A stretch of DNA of 64,000 nucleotides from Cephalopachus bancanus (taxonomy: Eukaryota; Chordata; Mammalia; Primates; Tarsiidae), in contig JAPVLO010000232.1 of the NCBI GenBank assembly GCA_027257055.1, positions 5,022,001 through 5,086,000 of the forward strand, read 5' to 3'. Of the stretch, positions 24,872-36,399 are shown in pieces (position 1 is the stretch's first letter; every line of letters starts with the position of its first letter). A program made the translations under genes and the position numbers. The notes below the pieces were generated by a model. That model saw nothing but the letters and a program-made list of their open reading frames with translations, made no database searches and was not told the DNA's origin.

Positions 24872-24915
<44 letters not shown>
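24784..24915. repeat. (TG)n microsatellite
   Basis: Two long TG runs are separated by a degenerate segment. Likely length-polymorphic. Confidence 0.97.
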
Positions 24916-24916
<1 letters not shown>

Positions 24917-25937
24917 TTAAGTGTATTATGGCATGTGCACAGTACTTTCCACATACCTCTCTTTTCCCTAGGGAATTGCTCCAAGGTAGAAGCTGTTCTT
25001 AAACAACTGCGGCAGACTATAAAGTCTGGAACAGATCATGTGGTCCAGTCTCCTACCTCCTTGAAGTAAAGTTATTTTTAAGATTCATATTTTATTAATA
25101 AAGGACCACCCCGTGGTGTGAGCTATTCCTTGCTATTGCACTGACCTCCCTCAAACCTTCCCGGCCTGGAATCTCTTTGATGAAAATTAAACAATAAAGT
25201 GTAGAAACAAAGGATGCTATGAGTAATCTGAGAGAGGCCCAGACTTTCATTTTCCCTAATAGGAGAGTCCTGAAGTGCCATCACATTTGTGACACCTCCT
25301 GTCTTGCTGAAGGGTGACTGGCCTAGTTGTTCATGGCACTGATGAACGGTGTAGTCATCAGGGGCACCAGTGCTGGAAGCTGGACTCTGAGCAGCCCAGT
25401 CTGCCATGTAGCGAAAGCACAGCCTGTGGGTCTCTGCGGGAGCAGAGTGCTGTTCACAGGTTACCTTTTGGTTGTTCTTCCTAACTCCTCTCACCTGGCT
25501 TCTCCAGCCCCAGTCACCAGCTCTCTCAGAGGACCCCTTGAAAGCTGCTGCCCGCCCAGCCCTACTCTGATCTCATGGTTAACTTGTTATCTCCCAGCCT
25601 CTCCCTGCACTGCCCCTGCCTTCCATTGGCCTCTGTGCTCTTCTGCTTCCCACCTGGTGTCTGAACCAGGTCCAAGACTTACTCCCCTCTTCACTGTGCC
25701 CGTGTTGGTACCCTACCAGGCAGCATGTGCCATGACACCAGCAAGTGTTACTATTCTCCTAATAACAAAGGGCCAGCTGTGCATGTGCACAGTTCCCGTC
25801 TCCTATCTTTACAACCAGGAAAATAGCCTTGTGGATATATGGTGTACAACTGGCCACTAGCATACCTGTGTGTACATGAATTTCAGCACTGAGAGGAAGA
25901 GGACTGAATTCTTGCTCTCCCCCATGGAGGATAAGGA
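24916..25937. other. Unique intron sequence between microsatellites
   Basis: A 177-codon open frame (25327-25860) is present but reads through proline/serine-rich sequence with no identifiable domain. Treated as accidental. Confidence 0.4.
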
Positions 25938-25995
25938 GTGTGTATGTGTGTGTGTGTGTGTGTCTCTGTGTGTGTGTGTGTGTGTGTGTGTGTCT

Positions 25996-26033
<38 letters not shown>

Positions 26034-26057
26034 GTGTGAAAGAGAGAGAGAGAGAGG
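25938..26057. repeat. Compound (TG)n-(CG)4-(TG)n-(GA)n microsatellite
   Basis: TG runs surround an alternating gcgcgcgcg core at 26018-26026, followed by GA repeats. Alternating purine-pyrimidine of this kind favours Z-DNA. Confidence 0.95.
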
Positions 26058-26225
26058 GTCTGGGGAACCACTGACTTTTTTCTAGGCTATTCCATTTCAT
26101 GAGCCTATTGTGAATATGCCAAAACTGTGTTGTCACCTCTATTGGTGCTGGGGGTAAGAAGGAGGGAATCAGGAGGTGATATTTATTCCCAAGGTCACAT
26201 GAGTCCCACAAGCAAATATAGTCAT

Positions 26226-26700
26226 TTAGCCCTGCTGCAACAGATAATCACCGACTTGACGGCTTACAACAACACAACACATTCTCTACAGTTCTATAGG
26301 TTAGAAGTCCAGCATGGGTATCCCTGGGCTAAAATCAAGGTGCTGGCAGGGCAGCATTCCTTCCTGGAGGCTCTGGAGAGCCCATTTCTGTGCCTCTTCC
26401 AGCTTCCAGGGCAGCCACATCCCCAGGCTCATGGTCCCTTTCCACCATCTTCAAAGCCAGCAGCATTGCATCTCTCGGACCATTCTGTAGATTCAGCCCC
26501 CTCTGGCCTCTGATTTTAGAGGGCGATGTGATGAGATTGCGCGCACCTGGATGATCCAGTCTACTCTACCCATCGCAATGCTTTTAATGTGACCACATCT
26601 GCAAAATCCCTGTTGCTATGGAAAGTAATGTGTGCTCAGGCTCTGGAGGTTAGGACACGAGTATCTATGGGGGAAACGTTATTCCGCCTACCATAACACA
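26226..26700 (-). mobile_element. MaLR-type LTR remnant
   Basis: Recognised from gggctaaaatcaaggtgctg, tccttcctggaggctctgg, ccaccatcttcaaagccagc and a terminal gcctaccataaca. Confidence 0.75.
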
Positions 26701-27040
26701 TCACAACATTTTCGAAGTAACTGAAGGGAAAAAGTAAAATGGGAAAATTTGGTGGAAAGGAGAGCAACACAATGCCTCAATATATGTTTCTATCCTAGCT
26801 CTGGAGCAATAAACTCAAGGAAACTCAGTAAGTATTTAAATCTTCTTGCGTGAAGGCAGAGGTGTCTCAATTTTTAGAGTGCCTTGCACTCCACTTAAGT
26901 CAGTATGTGTTCGGTGACAATGCATATGACCAGAGGGAGACTCCAGCACATAGGAACATCATGATATATGGAGATAACTAGCCTTAAAGTTTATTAAACA
27001 TATTTACTCTGCAAACGATGACATTGATGACAGCACAGTG

Positions 27041-27349
27041 GTTTTTTTTTTGTTTTTGTCTTTGTTTTGTTTTTGAGTTGGAATCTTACTCTGTCACCCA
27101 GGCTGGAGTGCAGTGGCACACTCATGGCCACCGCAGCCTCAACCTGCTGGGCTCAGGCAATCCTTCCGCCTCAGCCTTCCAAGTACTGAAACTATAGGCA
27201 CATGCCACCATGCCCGGCTAATTTTTTGATTTATTGTGGAAACGAGGCCTTGCCAAGTTGCCCAGACTGATCTTGAACCCCTGGACTCAGGCAATCCTCT
27301 TGCCTTGGCCTCTTGCTAGGATTGCAGGCTTGAGTCACTGCGCCTGGCC
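27041..27349 (-). mobile_element. Alu SINE, full length
   Basis: Reverse dimeric Alu with perfect tgacagcacagtg duplications at 27028-27040 and 27350-27362. Moderately diverged. Confidence 0.95.
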
Positions 27350-27362
27350 TGACAGCACAGTG

Positions 27363-28379
27363 TTTAATAAGCAGGAAAGCAACTCACATTTCCTAGCTTG
27401 TGGAAGTGGAGACAATATCTAACCTAACTGAATAAACTTGAAGTTGAGCACAGGAGAAGCATGAACAGATCAGTCCATGATCTTGGCCATTGAGCTGCTA
27501 CAGCGCTCTGAGCTTCGACTGTCCTTCTCTGTGTGGACTGCCCTTCTCTGCGTGGCATGATGCTGTAGCTCTCCAAGGTCTCTTTCATCCTGAAGGACTC
27601 TCCGTGTGTGAGGGTGATTGTTTCTCCTGCCTTCTCCCAAAAGACACTGTGGGGGATCTCGAGTGTTGCACTTATTTGACAGACAGCCTGTCCTGTAAGG
27701 AGCTTGGCACCCCAGCCCCATCTGTTTACTAACCAGAGAGATGAAGAAACCTACCAGCTTCATAAATCGAGCCGAGACTGAGTGTCATCTCCAGATAGAG
27801 TCCACACCACCCCCTCCACAGGGCTGGAATTCGCTGCTTTCCAAGCAGCTGCTGACCGGGCCCTTACCCGCTTGGCCGATGAGATCACCATCAGATACCA
27901 TGGGTGCCGGCGGGCCGCTGTTTCAACATGTTCCCGGGTGGGCCGCCCCTCTCATTTCTTGGAGGAGTGTGAGCCCCAAACATGCTGCATGGCCCAGCCC
28001 TTCTCTGAGCAGGGCCTGCTCTCTTATCCCTTTGCGTTCGGTTTGCATTCTTGTGCCAAGCATCTTTCCCTGGATAAAAGGGCTAAGAGGAGTTTCTCAG
28101 ATTTGATTTCTCAGTGGGAACTGTTTGCTTTGGAAGCCACCTACACCCATGCTAATTGAGAACAGAGCTCAGAATGAGAGCCTGAGAACTGCACCCGGAT
28201 GAACTTTTTGGTGGGCTGATTCCTGTTGATCTTGTCAGAATGAGGCCGTGTATGCACATAGTACCATGACCCACTATTTTCCAAAGGCCGAGCAGACGCA
28301 TCAGCTTCTTTCCTTTGACTGGTCACCTGCCTTGGAATAAGTATTTGTGGTGAAACATGCAAAGTCTTCATCGAGGGAG
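27363..28379. other. Unique sequence just upstream of the CpG island
   Basis: GC-richer than the intron average from about 27800. Probably the upstream part of the non-muscle promoter region; no definite element is visible. Confidence 0.4.
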
Positions 28380-28642
28380 GTGTTGGGAGTCCTGGCCCCC
28401 AGCCCGCACCAACGACGTTGTGGACGCGTCGAAAAATGCCGTGCCCCCACTGCCTACGTGCGATGGGCTTCTATTAGAGAGAGTACAGTAAAGCGAACCT
28501 CGCTCTCCGAGGATCCCCGCGGAGGCGAGGGTGGGGAGAGTGGATCTGGCCGCGGACGGGCCGGGCTGTCGTCACGGGGACGGACCGCGCCGCAGCACAA
28601 AGGGAGCCCGAAGCGCCCGCAGCCTCACTCGGCGCAGGTCCC

Positions 28643-28675
28643 ATGGCCCCCGCGCCGGCGCGGCCCCCGTCCTGA
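28643..28675 (+). other. Upstream ORF in the 5' UTR of the CpG-island transcript
   Basis: A 10-codon ORF (MAPAPARPPS, stop TGA) lies 42 bases upstream of the main ATG at 28718 and in the same frame. Its context is cccATGg, with G at +4 but no purine at -3. If transcription starts upstream of 28643, it could lower initiation at the main ATG. No conservation data are available to me. Confidence 0.5.
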
Positions 28676-28717
28676 CCGCGGCCCCGGCCCTCGCTCCTGC
28701 CGCCCCCCGCTGCGGAC

Positions 28718-28776
28718 ATGCTGGGCGGATCCGGATCCGGACCGCCGGGAAGACGCAGCCTGGCCGTGCTCTCCCA
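28718..28776 (+). CDS. CALD1: Caldesmon alternative first coding exon (short non-muscle N-terminus)
   Basis: The ATG at 28718 encodes MLGGSGSGPPGRRSLAVLS plus the bases CA, followed by a strong donor gtgagt at 28777. Joined to the exon at 60117 (CA+A = Gln) it gives ...LAVLSQ followed by IAYQR. This is the layout of the 'HeLa-type' low-molecular-weight caldesmon N-terminus, which in human (from memory) begins MLGGSGSHGRRSLAALSQ. Two extra residues (GPP in place of H) are visible here, next to a GGATCC GGATCC hexamer repeat. The -3 base of the ATG is G, an adequate start context. An in-frame TGA at 28673 blocks any N-terminal extension. The exon lies in a CpG island with no acceptor just upstream, so it is a true first exon with its own promoter. 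It replaces the highly charged 24-residue MDDF segment. Confidence 0.93.
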
Positions 28777-28782
28777 GTGAGT
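28777..28782 (+). promoter_or_regulatory. CALD1: Splice donor of the alternative first exon
   Basis: The donor gtgagt follows tcccca. Its phase matches the MDDF exon donor, so the two first exons are interchangeable. Confidence 0.9.
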
Positions 28783-30009
28783 CCTCGCCTGCCTCTCCGG
28801 CGGCGGCTCTTCTCCTGGACGCGTTGCAGAGGGAAAGAACGTGGGGCCGGGAGGGAGCGGGGACTCCGGGAGGGAAAGGCGCCGACCGGGGTGCAGCCCT
28901 CGGACCGCGGGGCGCTCCCAGGGCCCCGCCGCGTGGTGGTCTGATTTGCTGGTTTCCTCCTCTTGATGTTTGCGGTGGGTTGCGGGCCGTTTGCAGGGTG
29001 CAGCCGGGACCCAGTCCAGCACCTACCAAGGATCCCTGCTCCAAAAGCCAACCCAGAGCCTTGTTTCTGAAGATCTGCTGCTGATTTAGACCTGAGCGCT
29101 CTGCTCAGAGATCCATCTGCAGGACTTGGAGATCCATTTGCAGGACATTTGGGGATTTCGGCAGCCACACATTGCCCAATCCCTAGAGTAAACAGCCCAG
29201 GCCCTCATAGACTAACCATCTGATTGAGACAGAGCAAGACCCAGAGCGCATGCTATCGATCAGGGCATCTTCCAGATAACAGGCTCTGAGGGTCCAGGCT
29301 TGTGAAATCCTGGAGTGTTAAGGCCAGGGGCCTCTGGGCTCTTGGGTGCAGCGGCTGGTTCTGAAGACTGGGAGACAGAGCCCAGAGGGGTAACTCGCCT
29401 TACCCAACCGGAGACAACAGTCAGTAGCCAAGCCTTGTCTTCATGCTCCCAGGCAAGGGCCATTTTCACACTGGTGTTTACGAGGTTTGAAAAACTTACT
29501 GGGTCTTGGGAAAAGGTACGGGGCAAGAGTAGGAAGACCAAATGGCATTTCCGTAAATCTCTTCCATTTCTGAGAGTTTTGGCACTGATTCAGCACGACA
29601 ATTGTTGTTCCAGTTGTTCCAGCGTTTGTGCAACAGTTAATCAAATACACAGAGAAGTTGGCAGGGTCTTGCAAACGAGACCCAGTCTGTTACATCAGCA
29701 CATCTCTTGGACAACCAGTTTCCCTGAGCCAGATCACTCAGGTGTGCTCACCCAAAGGGACCTGAGAGACTACCTGTGCAGTCCAGTGCTTATCAAACGC
29801 TCAAAAGCAAATCAAGTTTAATTGCAGGGAATTCCATCCCGTAAGGAGATGGTCTGGTGGTGTGGACGGCTTGGGGTGGAGGGCTCCTCCTGGCACGGCA
29901 CTGTCCAGTTGCAGCCCCCTACCCCTCTCCCCCACTCCTTCCCCATCCCCACCCTCTTCTCCAGAATGTCGCTGGAATCTAGGTCTCCATGGAACAGTTC
30001 AGAAACCAT

Positions 30010-30130
30010 GTTCTCATTTAATGCTGTCGCTTCAGATGCGGAAACTGAGGCAGATAGAAACCTTGCCCAGGGTCACACAGCCGGTTCGCAAAAGAGCCTA
30101 GAATGCTAGGAAGAGAGCCCAGTCTGTCTG
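30010..30130 (-). mobile_element. MIR fragment
   Basis: gcggaaactgaggcaga and ttgcccagggtcacacagcc are the conserved core of a reverse MIR. Confidence 0.65.
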
Positions 30131-30435
30131 TTGGCCTCTCTCCCTCTCACTCCTGGTCCTGACTCTGCTTTCCATTCCGTAGTGCCTCCGGTTCCATCGT
30201 CTCATTTCTGTGTCTCCGTCTTCTCGGCTCTGCCATTTCCTGGATGTCAACAGCCGTTGCCCCCCGCCTGAATGATTGTCCTTGCCCCTTGTCTGGTTCC
30301 TGGCCTCGTCTCCGTCCTCACTCGTCCAACTCCCTGCTGCCCCACCCTTGAAGACAGAGCCCCCTCTCCTAGCGACAGGTCAGATTCTCCACTGTCTGCC
30401 TTCAGTGTTTTTTCCCGTTCTGACCTCCCCTGGGG

Positions 30436-30566
30436 AGACTTAAAAACACTGCGGAGAAATAAAGGACTGGCCTCAGTTTATAGGATTCTGCAGGAATGGC
30501 AAAAGAAATGCACACAGAACTATTGAGATCTGTGAAAAGCGTAGGGGTACCCGGATGGGCTAATTC
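30436..30566. repeat. Unidentified repeat pair, copy 1
   Basis: About 130 bases resemble 31521-31665. Aligned words include ttaaaaaca.tgc, gaaataaa, attctgca, aatg.caa.agaa and ggggtaccc/ggaatacc. Confidence 0.6.
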
Positions 30567-30589
30567 GTTCTCTCATCGCTCCCCAAACT

Positions 30590-30895
30590 CCGCATGGAGA
30601 AGCCACCCTGTCCCTTGCCTCACTCTGGTCCCGCACGGGGAACACCCTTGCTCCTCTGCTTCTGACTTCCGCCTGTCTGCAAGGTCCAGATCAAATGCTC
30701 CCTCCCTCCCTAAGCCTTCCACTCCCATAGCTTTTCCTCCACCCAGTAGCCTGGTACTGAACATGCCTGTCTCGCCCTGCAATTGACTGTCATTCACTTG
30801 AGGGCAGGAATTACTTGGAATTTTTATATCTGCAGCATCCAGAATGGCACTGATGCTCAAAACATATTTTAAAGTTTCCTATTATTGAATAAATC
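30590..30895 (+). mobile_element. L2 LINE 3' end
   Basis: tccctaagccttccactccc, gagggcaggaatta and a terminal ttattgaataaat follow the order of the L2 3' end. Confidence 0.7.
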
Positions 30896-31520
30896 ATCTC
30901 AAGTTCTACCAAGTTTACACTTTTCCATTTGAGTCATTTGAACACACAAATCCTCTGCTCCTTTTGCTTTGCAAGTATTAAGCTACATGCTAACACAGGT
31001 GCCCAGCAAAATGAATTCTAAATTCCTTTGCATTTCCATCAGATAATTTATCTGTTTCATCGCCTACAGAGCAAGATTGGCAGTGATTTTTTGATGAGGC
31101 ATACTAAAATTCCTGAATGCTAAGGCCTGTGCAAGGGCTATGTTATTTCCAGGAGCAGGTGTGAAGGCTGTTCAGTTCTTTAGATTTCAAGTTGTGTTTA
31201 ATCTGTTCTTACTAGCATTATTGAGAGATTCTGTCACTTGCAGTTTAATATTTTCACTGCTACTTTTATTATTTTTCCAAAGCCCTAATGAAGTCTACTT
31301 GAGTAAAGATTTGGGGTTTTCTTTAAGTATTTCTGTTTTAATCTGTTTAAGAGTTACATTTCTTATAAAGAAGTGTAAGTTTCCATATGTCCTGAGGTTG
31401 AAGATTAAAAGTTATATTCTTGTATCACATTTTGTAATAAATGTGGAAAGGTATGAAAAATTTAAAATCATGGAATCAAGGACACATAGGAAATTAGTTC
31501 ATCTCACTGTTTTCTGAGGG

Positions 31521-31665
31521 AACTAAATTAAAAACATTGCAGGGAAATAAATAAATGATTGGCATAATTGTATAAGATTCTGCAAAAATGACAAGAGAAG
31601 TGTATTCAGGAATGTTAAAATTTGTAAAAAGTACTGGAATACCTGGTTTATCCAATGTTATTAGG
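31521..31665. repeat. Unidentified repeat pair, copy 2
   Basis: Partner of 30436-30566 in the same orientation, about 1.08 kb downstream and roughly 70% similar by eye. I do not recognise the family. Confidence 0.6.
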
Positions 31666-32062
31666 CAAGATGACATTACAATTTTCCACATTTTGATTAT
31701 TAAAAAAGGATAAATTTGTATTTTAGTGAAACTATGTCTTTGCCTTCTTTAAATGGATGTTATGATGCATTTGAGACACTTGCTGGGAGTTGCCATCATG
31801 AACGTGGGTTTTAATCGTGTTGTAAAACAGTGATACCTCAAGGGATGAGACTCCCATCCAAAATGGGTCCAGTTATAATGTGATGTCTTCTGTCTTCTTT
31901 CTGATTTTTAAAAATCTCTTTAACACCTGTTAGTGCACTTCGTTAGTGATCTCACTCTGTTCTGCTGTAGCCAGGGGTATCAGAAAAGTCATTTGCTAGA
32001 ATCATGTTCAAAGAAGAGATAAAAAATCTAGCGACAGGGACCTTCTCTCTTAAAAGTCAGGG

Positions 32063-32065
<3 letters not shown>

Positions 32066-32097
<32 letters not shown>
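32066..32097. repeat. (TA)n microsatellite
   Basis: About 16 uninterrupted TA units. Confidence 0.97.
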
Positions 32098-32100
<3 letters not shown>

Positions 32101-32711
32101 TTTGTGATAGTTGATTTTTGTGTAAAACTGACCTTTTTTGCTCACTTTTGAGTTCAAAGATAGATTTTAAATGATTGAATTTTCTGGACCTCTTCTCTGG
32201 TTAAAGATAAAATGTGTTCCTTGCTACTTTTGGATGAAAAATAAGAAAGAACGGCAGAGCAATAGGTCATAGGTCATGGTGCATTGTGTGTCTTGGACAC
32301 TCTGTAAATGATATTGCTCCATTGCTCATGCACATGTCTTCTCTATGGATGGCCCTGGCGCATTCACTGCTCTATACCCGGTGGCCACAAGCCTCTCTTT
32401 CCCATCTGCTGATGCTTTTTGCATGGCTCTTTCTTCTTTCCTTCTCCTTGCCTTTGACCTGTTGGTCCCTGAAGTGAACCCTCACTCTGTACTGCTTCAC
32501 ATCCCTCCTAACCCATCAAAATGGCTTTGCAGAGACAGGCCTAGTGGTGACGAGGGGGAAGGGGAGCTGTGGAAGAGTTCCTCTGTCTTCTGGAGGCTGA
32601 TTTGCCCCTGGAATGCCTAACTGGACCAGGCAGAACGTGTTTTCTCATAGAAGTACAGCTTCAGTCCTCCATACTGGCTTTAGGCATATCTGGGATTTTA
32701 AAAAGGGTCGT

Positions 32712-33013
32712 GGCGGGGCACGGCGCCTCATGCCTGTAATCCTAGCACTTTGGGAGGCCAAGGTGAGAAGATGCCTGAGCCCACAGGTTCTAGACCAGCC
32801 TGGGCAGCTTGGTGAGACCTTATCTCTACAATAAATCAAAAATTAGCCAGGCACGGTGGCGTATACCTGTAGTTCTAGCTACTTGAAAAGCTGAGGCAGA
32901 AGGATTGCCTGAGCCCAGCAGGTCGAGGCTGCGGTGGCCGTGAGTGTGCCACTGCACTCCAACCTGGGTGACAGAATGAGACTCTGACTCAAAATAAAAA
33001 TAAAAAAATAAAA
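32712..33013 (+). mobile_element. Alu SINE, full length
   Basis: Dimeric Alu without the 5-base deletion, with a tail of AAATAA units and imperfect aaaaaggg-type flanks. Confidence 0.93.
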
Positions 33014-33394
33014 AGGGGTTATGGGCTGGCCTGAGATCCCAACTACCATGTGTCATGGTGTGTAAAGTTCCAAAGCCAATTTACAGATGAAGATCTTGGA
33101 AACAAGCGCTTCATAAAAGTAGTACTGCCTGGATTAGTTTCCAGGCCTAACTGGGTTTTTAAGAGGAGTCTTTAGAAAATCGGTAAACCTCACTCGTTTG
33201 CATTCATTCATTCAACAAGTACTCATTGAGGGTTTCCTGTGCTAGTTGGTACTGCAGTGCTGATTGAACACTGAGTACATGCAAAGAAATGACAAAGCCC
33301 TGGCTCTGGCCTCAAAGCACTCTCATCTTCTAACCCTTCACCCACTATAGAAATCTTTCTTCGGCTACAGCTGTGTGACTAGCATGATCTGCAT

Positions 33395-33625
33395 CAATGC
33401 TTTCCTTTTTTTCTGTGACCTTCTGAAAGTGGTGCGTTTTACTTTGTGACTCAGTATCTATATGCAGTATGTATATTTAAAACAAAAATTTCACAAAATG
33501 GTGCTTACCTTGCTGCATCCACTGTCCTATCCTATGATATTTCGATATAAAAAAATCTGGTCGCGATCCACTAAATAGATTCCAGCAGCTGCAAAAGGGT
33601 CAAAACTAAGTTTGCAGACCACTGA
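33395..33625. mobile_element. Possible hAT-type DNA transposon remnant
   Basis: The stretch ctggtcgcgatccactaaat with gggtcaaaac and a terminal gcagaccactga resembles old non-autonomous hAT elements. Weak call. Confidence 0.3.
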
Positions 33626-33734
33626 ACATACGACGCACCCTTGGTCCCTCTGGCTCTTGCCTTCAGAGCAGCTTAGCTCTGCTTGCTGGTGACCACCCAG
33701 GCTGCCAGCTGTGGGTCGTCCTGGAGGATGAAGG

Positions 33735-33960
33735 AGAGGTTTTCTGGATGGGAGTCAGAGGTCTGGATTCTGGTCTAGCTCCTTCGGGAACCAGTGTCGT
33801 GACCTCTAGCGAGACTCTCAGTCCTTTGTAACACAGCTGTAAAACAGAGATGCTGATGTCTGCCCTGTGTCCCTCTCAGGAGGAGCAAGGACATCCTGCA
33901 TAACCATGTACATTAAAGTATTCAGAAACATGCACAAAACAAATGCAAGTTATTGTTAAA
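33735..33960 (+). mobile_element. MIR SINE, diverged
   Basis: gtctggattctggtctagct, gtgacctctagcgagac and taaaacagagatg keep MIR order. Confidence 0.6.
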
Positions 33961-34728
33961 CAACTTTACTTTTCCCAGTTAAAATTTAATGTCAGAGGAG
34001 CAACTTGGAGGAACCATTATTCTTTGTGGATCTGGGAAGGGATCCTTGAGCAGGTATAATGTGATGCAACTTCATAAATAAGCATCTCAGAGCAACATTT
34101 GTTTGAAATAGTATAACTAGGTTTGTATTTCAGAAGGTCGGTCAGGTCATCCTGGCCCCTCTGACCGCAAACACTTTTTTTCTGGTTTTAAAGTCAAGGA
34201 AGCAACTAGGTGGTGGCTGGGTTTTTAAGCCTTGAGCCAATTTGAGAAGGATCCTGCTTTGCCTGATGTTATCTGCTTTAACCCGGTAGATTTATAAACA
34301 CTAATTTCCATTGTTTTTAAGGCCATTTTTTGTTCAAAGCAACTGACATTAAGTAAAACTAGCCAATAAAGGAGTTAATTTTTTCAAGGAGGGTTTGAAA
34401 CAATAAATTTCTCGATCAAATATGGTACTTTTCACATTTCCTTTATAACAGTTCTAAACCTCTCCTCACGCAGACATTGGTTAGAATAATTACTTCTTTC
34501 AAGTCCTGCTAAATTCCTACTTAGGGCCTAACCCACACCTGAGCTTTTCCTTGGGCTACCTCTGCCTGCTACACTAGTTCTCTGTGTCTTTTCTCTACCT
34601 TTCCATGACCTGCTTCTGATCCTTACAAGGAATGTCTACACTCACCTTTTCTAGAACTTGATTCTTCAAATCGCTTTACCATTCACTTTGTATGTAACAG
34701 AGGGAAAATAAGATAATAATAAAGTAAG

Positions 34729-35000
34729 TCTGGGCATGGTGGCTTATGTCTGCAATCCCAACACATTGGGAGGCCAAGTCGAGAAGATTGTTTAAGCCAG
34801 GAGTTCAGGACCAGCCTGGGAAACATAGCAAGACCCCATCTCTACCAGAAAAATTAAAAATTAGCCAGGCGTGGAGGCGTGCACCTATATTCCTAGCTAA
34901 TTGGGAAGCTTTTGAACCCAGGAGTTTGAGGCTACAGGGAGCTATGATTGTGCCATTGCAGTTCAGCCTAGGTAACAGAACAAGACATATTTCCTTAAAA
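34729..35000 (+). mobile_element. Old AluJ-like SINE
   Basis: gaccagcctgggaaacatag, gaccccatctctacc and ggagtttgaggctacaggga mark an ancestral Alu with a short deletion in the right arm. Confidence 0.9.
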
Positions 35001-35010
35001 AATTGTAATA

Positions 35011-36110
35011 ATAAAATAAAACTGTATTCGCTTCAAAGAGAAGAAAACAAGTGGGCCACTTTTGCTCTTTAAAGAGTGAAAACATTTCTTACACAGGTCA
35101 GCAGTGTCCCACTGAAGGCCCTGTGTAGTTTTCAGGAAAAATACTTAAAATGCCTAAAATTTGAGTGATTTTTAGGTCTAGCTTTAAGCTGATTTTATGA
35201 TAGTCATAGCTTCTGTGTAGATCATCCAGTTATTTCATACATTTTGTGATATGCCTGAGAATGTACCTGAAAAAGACTGTGTTCATGCAACTCTGGAGTG
35301 GTTAACTGGAGGCTCGAGGACTGGGCTGAGGTGTCCTGGCCTAAAGCAGCAGGGGCAGCTGTGGTGGAGCTGATGGCTCACCCCTGCTGACTGCTGACAG
35401 GACAGTCTCAATGCCCCTCACCCCCTAGGTCCAGGCCTCCCAACTCTTGATGGGCACATTCCTGACAAGTGGGAAACAAGGGCCAGCTGTCCGGACTCCA
35501 CATCTGTGTCTAGAGTGCACTCTTTACTCAATGTGCGACCTTGAGCAGATCACTAAATGCCACAGTGAATAAACTCCACTTGTGAAAAAACGTACACTCT
35601 CTGCCTTTACAGGCTTAGCACACATGAAAGGAACAGGCTGTATGAAAGTGCAGGCACCATAGCGGATGCTCATCAGTATCCCATCTCCTCCCTTCCTTTC
35701 CCTCTGAGCAGACTGCTTCCCAAAAGACCCCGGAAGAGAGATGTCCTGATAGCTCCTGCCACCAGACTGACTGAAACTGGGCAGAAGGCAGTGGAATTCA
35801 TTGTGTGGTTGATGAGTACTCACCAGAGCATCCCTTCACTTTTAGGAAAATGAGAGCACTTCATCTAGGATTTTAGTTGTTTCATTTATTTATTGTTTAA
35901 ATGAGACTCCATACTGCTATACTTTGGCTAACTCTGATGTTAAAGAAAACTTGCTGAAAAATAACTTTTTCAGAAAAATATAGAATCACCACTTTTCCTA
36001 ATTGACCCAAACCAGATATAGTGCAAAGGAGCAAGAAGGAGGGGTTTGTTGACCAGTGAATGCCACTCATCTTTAAGTATTCTTGACAGGTGAGTAGAGC
36101 ATAAATTACA
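35011..36110. other. Unique intron sequence
   Basis: I see no repeat, exon or regulatory motif that stands out. Confidence 0.45.
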
Positions 36111-36114
36111 AATA

Positions 36115-36285
36115 TTGACTTCAAGATCTAGACAAGCTTGGATTCAAATCCTACCCATAATTTTATTAACTGTTCACCCTTGGGCAAGTTACCGAATCTG
36201 AGTTTCTGTTTATTCATTTACAAAAAAGAGAAAAGTAATGTAAAGTGGTGAACACAGTGCTGGTACTCAGTAAGCACTCAAAGCG
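36115..36285 (+). mobile_element. MIR SINE
   Basis: ggattcaaatcctacc, cttgggcaagttacc and cactcagtaagcactc-like words follow MIR order. Confidence 0.75.
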
Positions 36286-36399
36286 GGGCAGGGGGCACAG
36301 GTGATTAACAGTTATGAGTATTGGCATGAACGGGTGTGTCAGAGAGGAATCCAAGTGGCTTCTGGGAATCATAAAAGCATGAGTGACTGTGATGAGTTG

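Larger units (their letters stand above)
28380..29060 (+). promoter_or_regulatory. CpG-island promoter of the non-muscle caldesmon transcript
   Basis: This stretch has very high G+C and dense CpG in a generally AT-rich intron. It includes GC-box-like C/G runs near 28520-28720 and a CpG cluster around the exon at 28718. There is no TATA box close to the ATG, which fits a broad housekeeping-type promoter. Long ORFs on both strands here (up to about 245 codons) are explained by the scarcity of stop codons in GC-rich DNA. The edges are estimated by eye. Confidence 0.85.

Noticed and set aside
25327..25860. 177-codon ORF between microsatellites
   Set aside because: Low-complexity Pro/Ser/Leu content, no known motif; expected by chance in moderately GC-rich DNA.
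24784..26057. CRISPR-like repeated structure
   Set aside because: The repeats are dinucleotide microsatellites in a mammalian intron, with no spacers.
25759..26211. Thr/His-rich ORFs over TG repeats (also at 24715-24984)
   Set aside because: Translations of (TG)n/(CA)n microsatellites.
28347..29084. Long ORFs on both strands (up to about 245 codons)
   Set aside because: They coincide with the CpG island, where stop codons are rare, are not in the caldesmon frame and show no protein domain.
33200..33340. Possible additional ancient repeat (also near 20040, 23120 and 46020)
   Set aside because: Words such as cattcattcaacaagtactc recall an old mammalian repeat, but similarity was too low to name or delimit.
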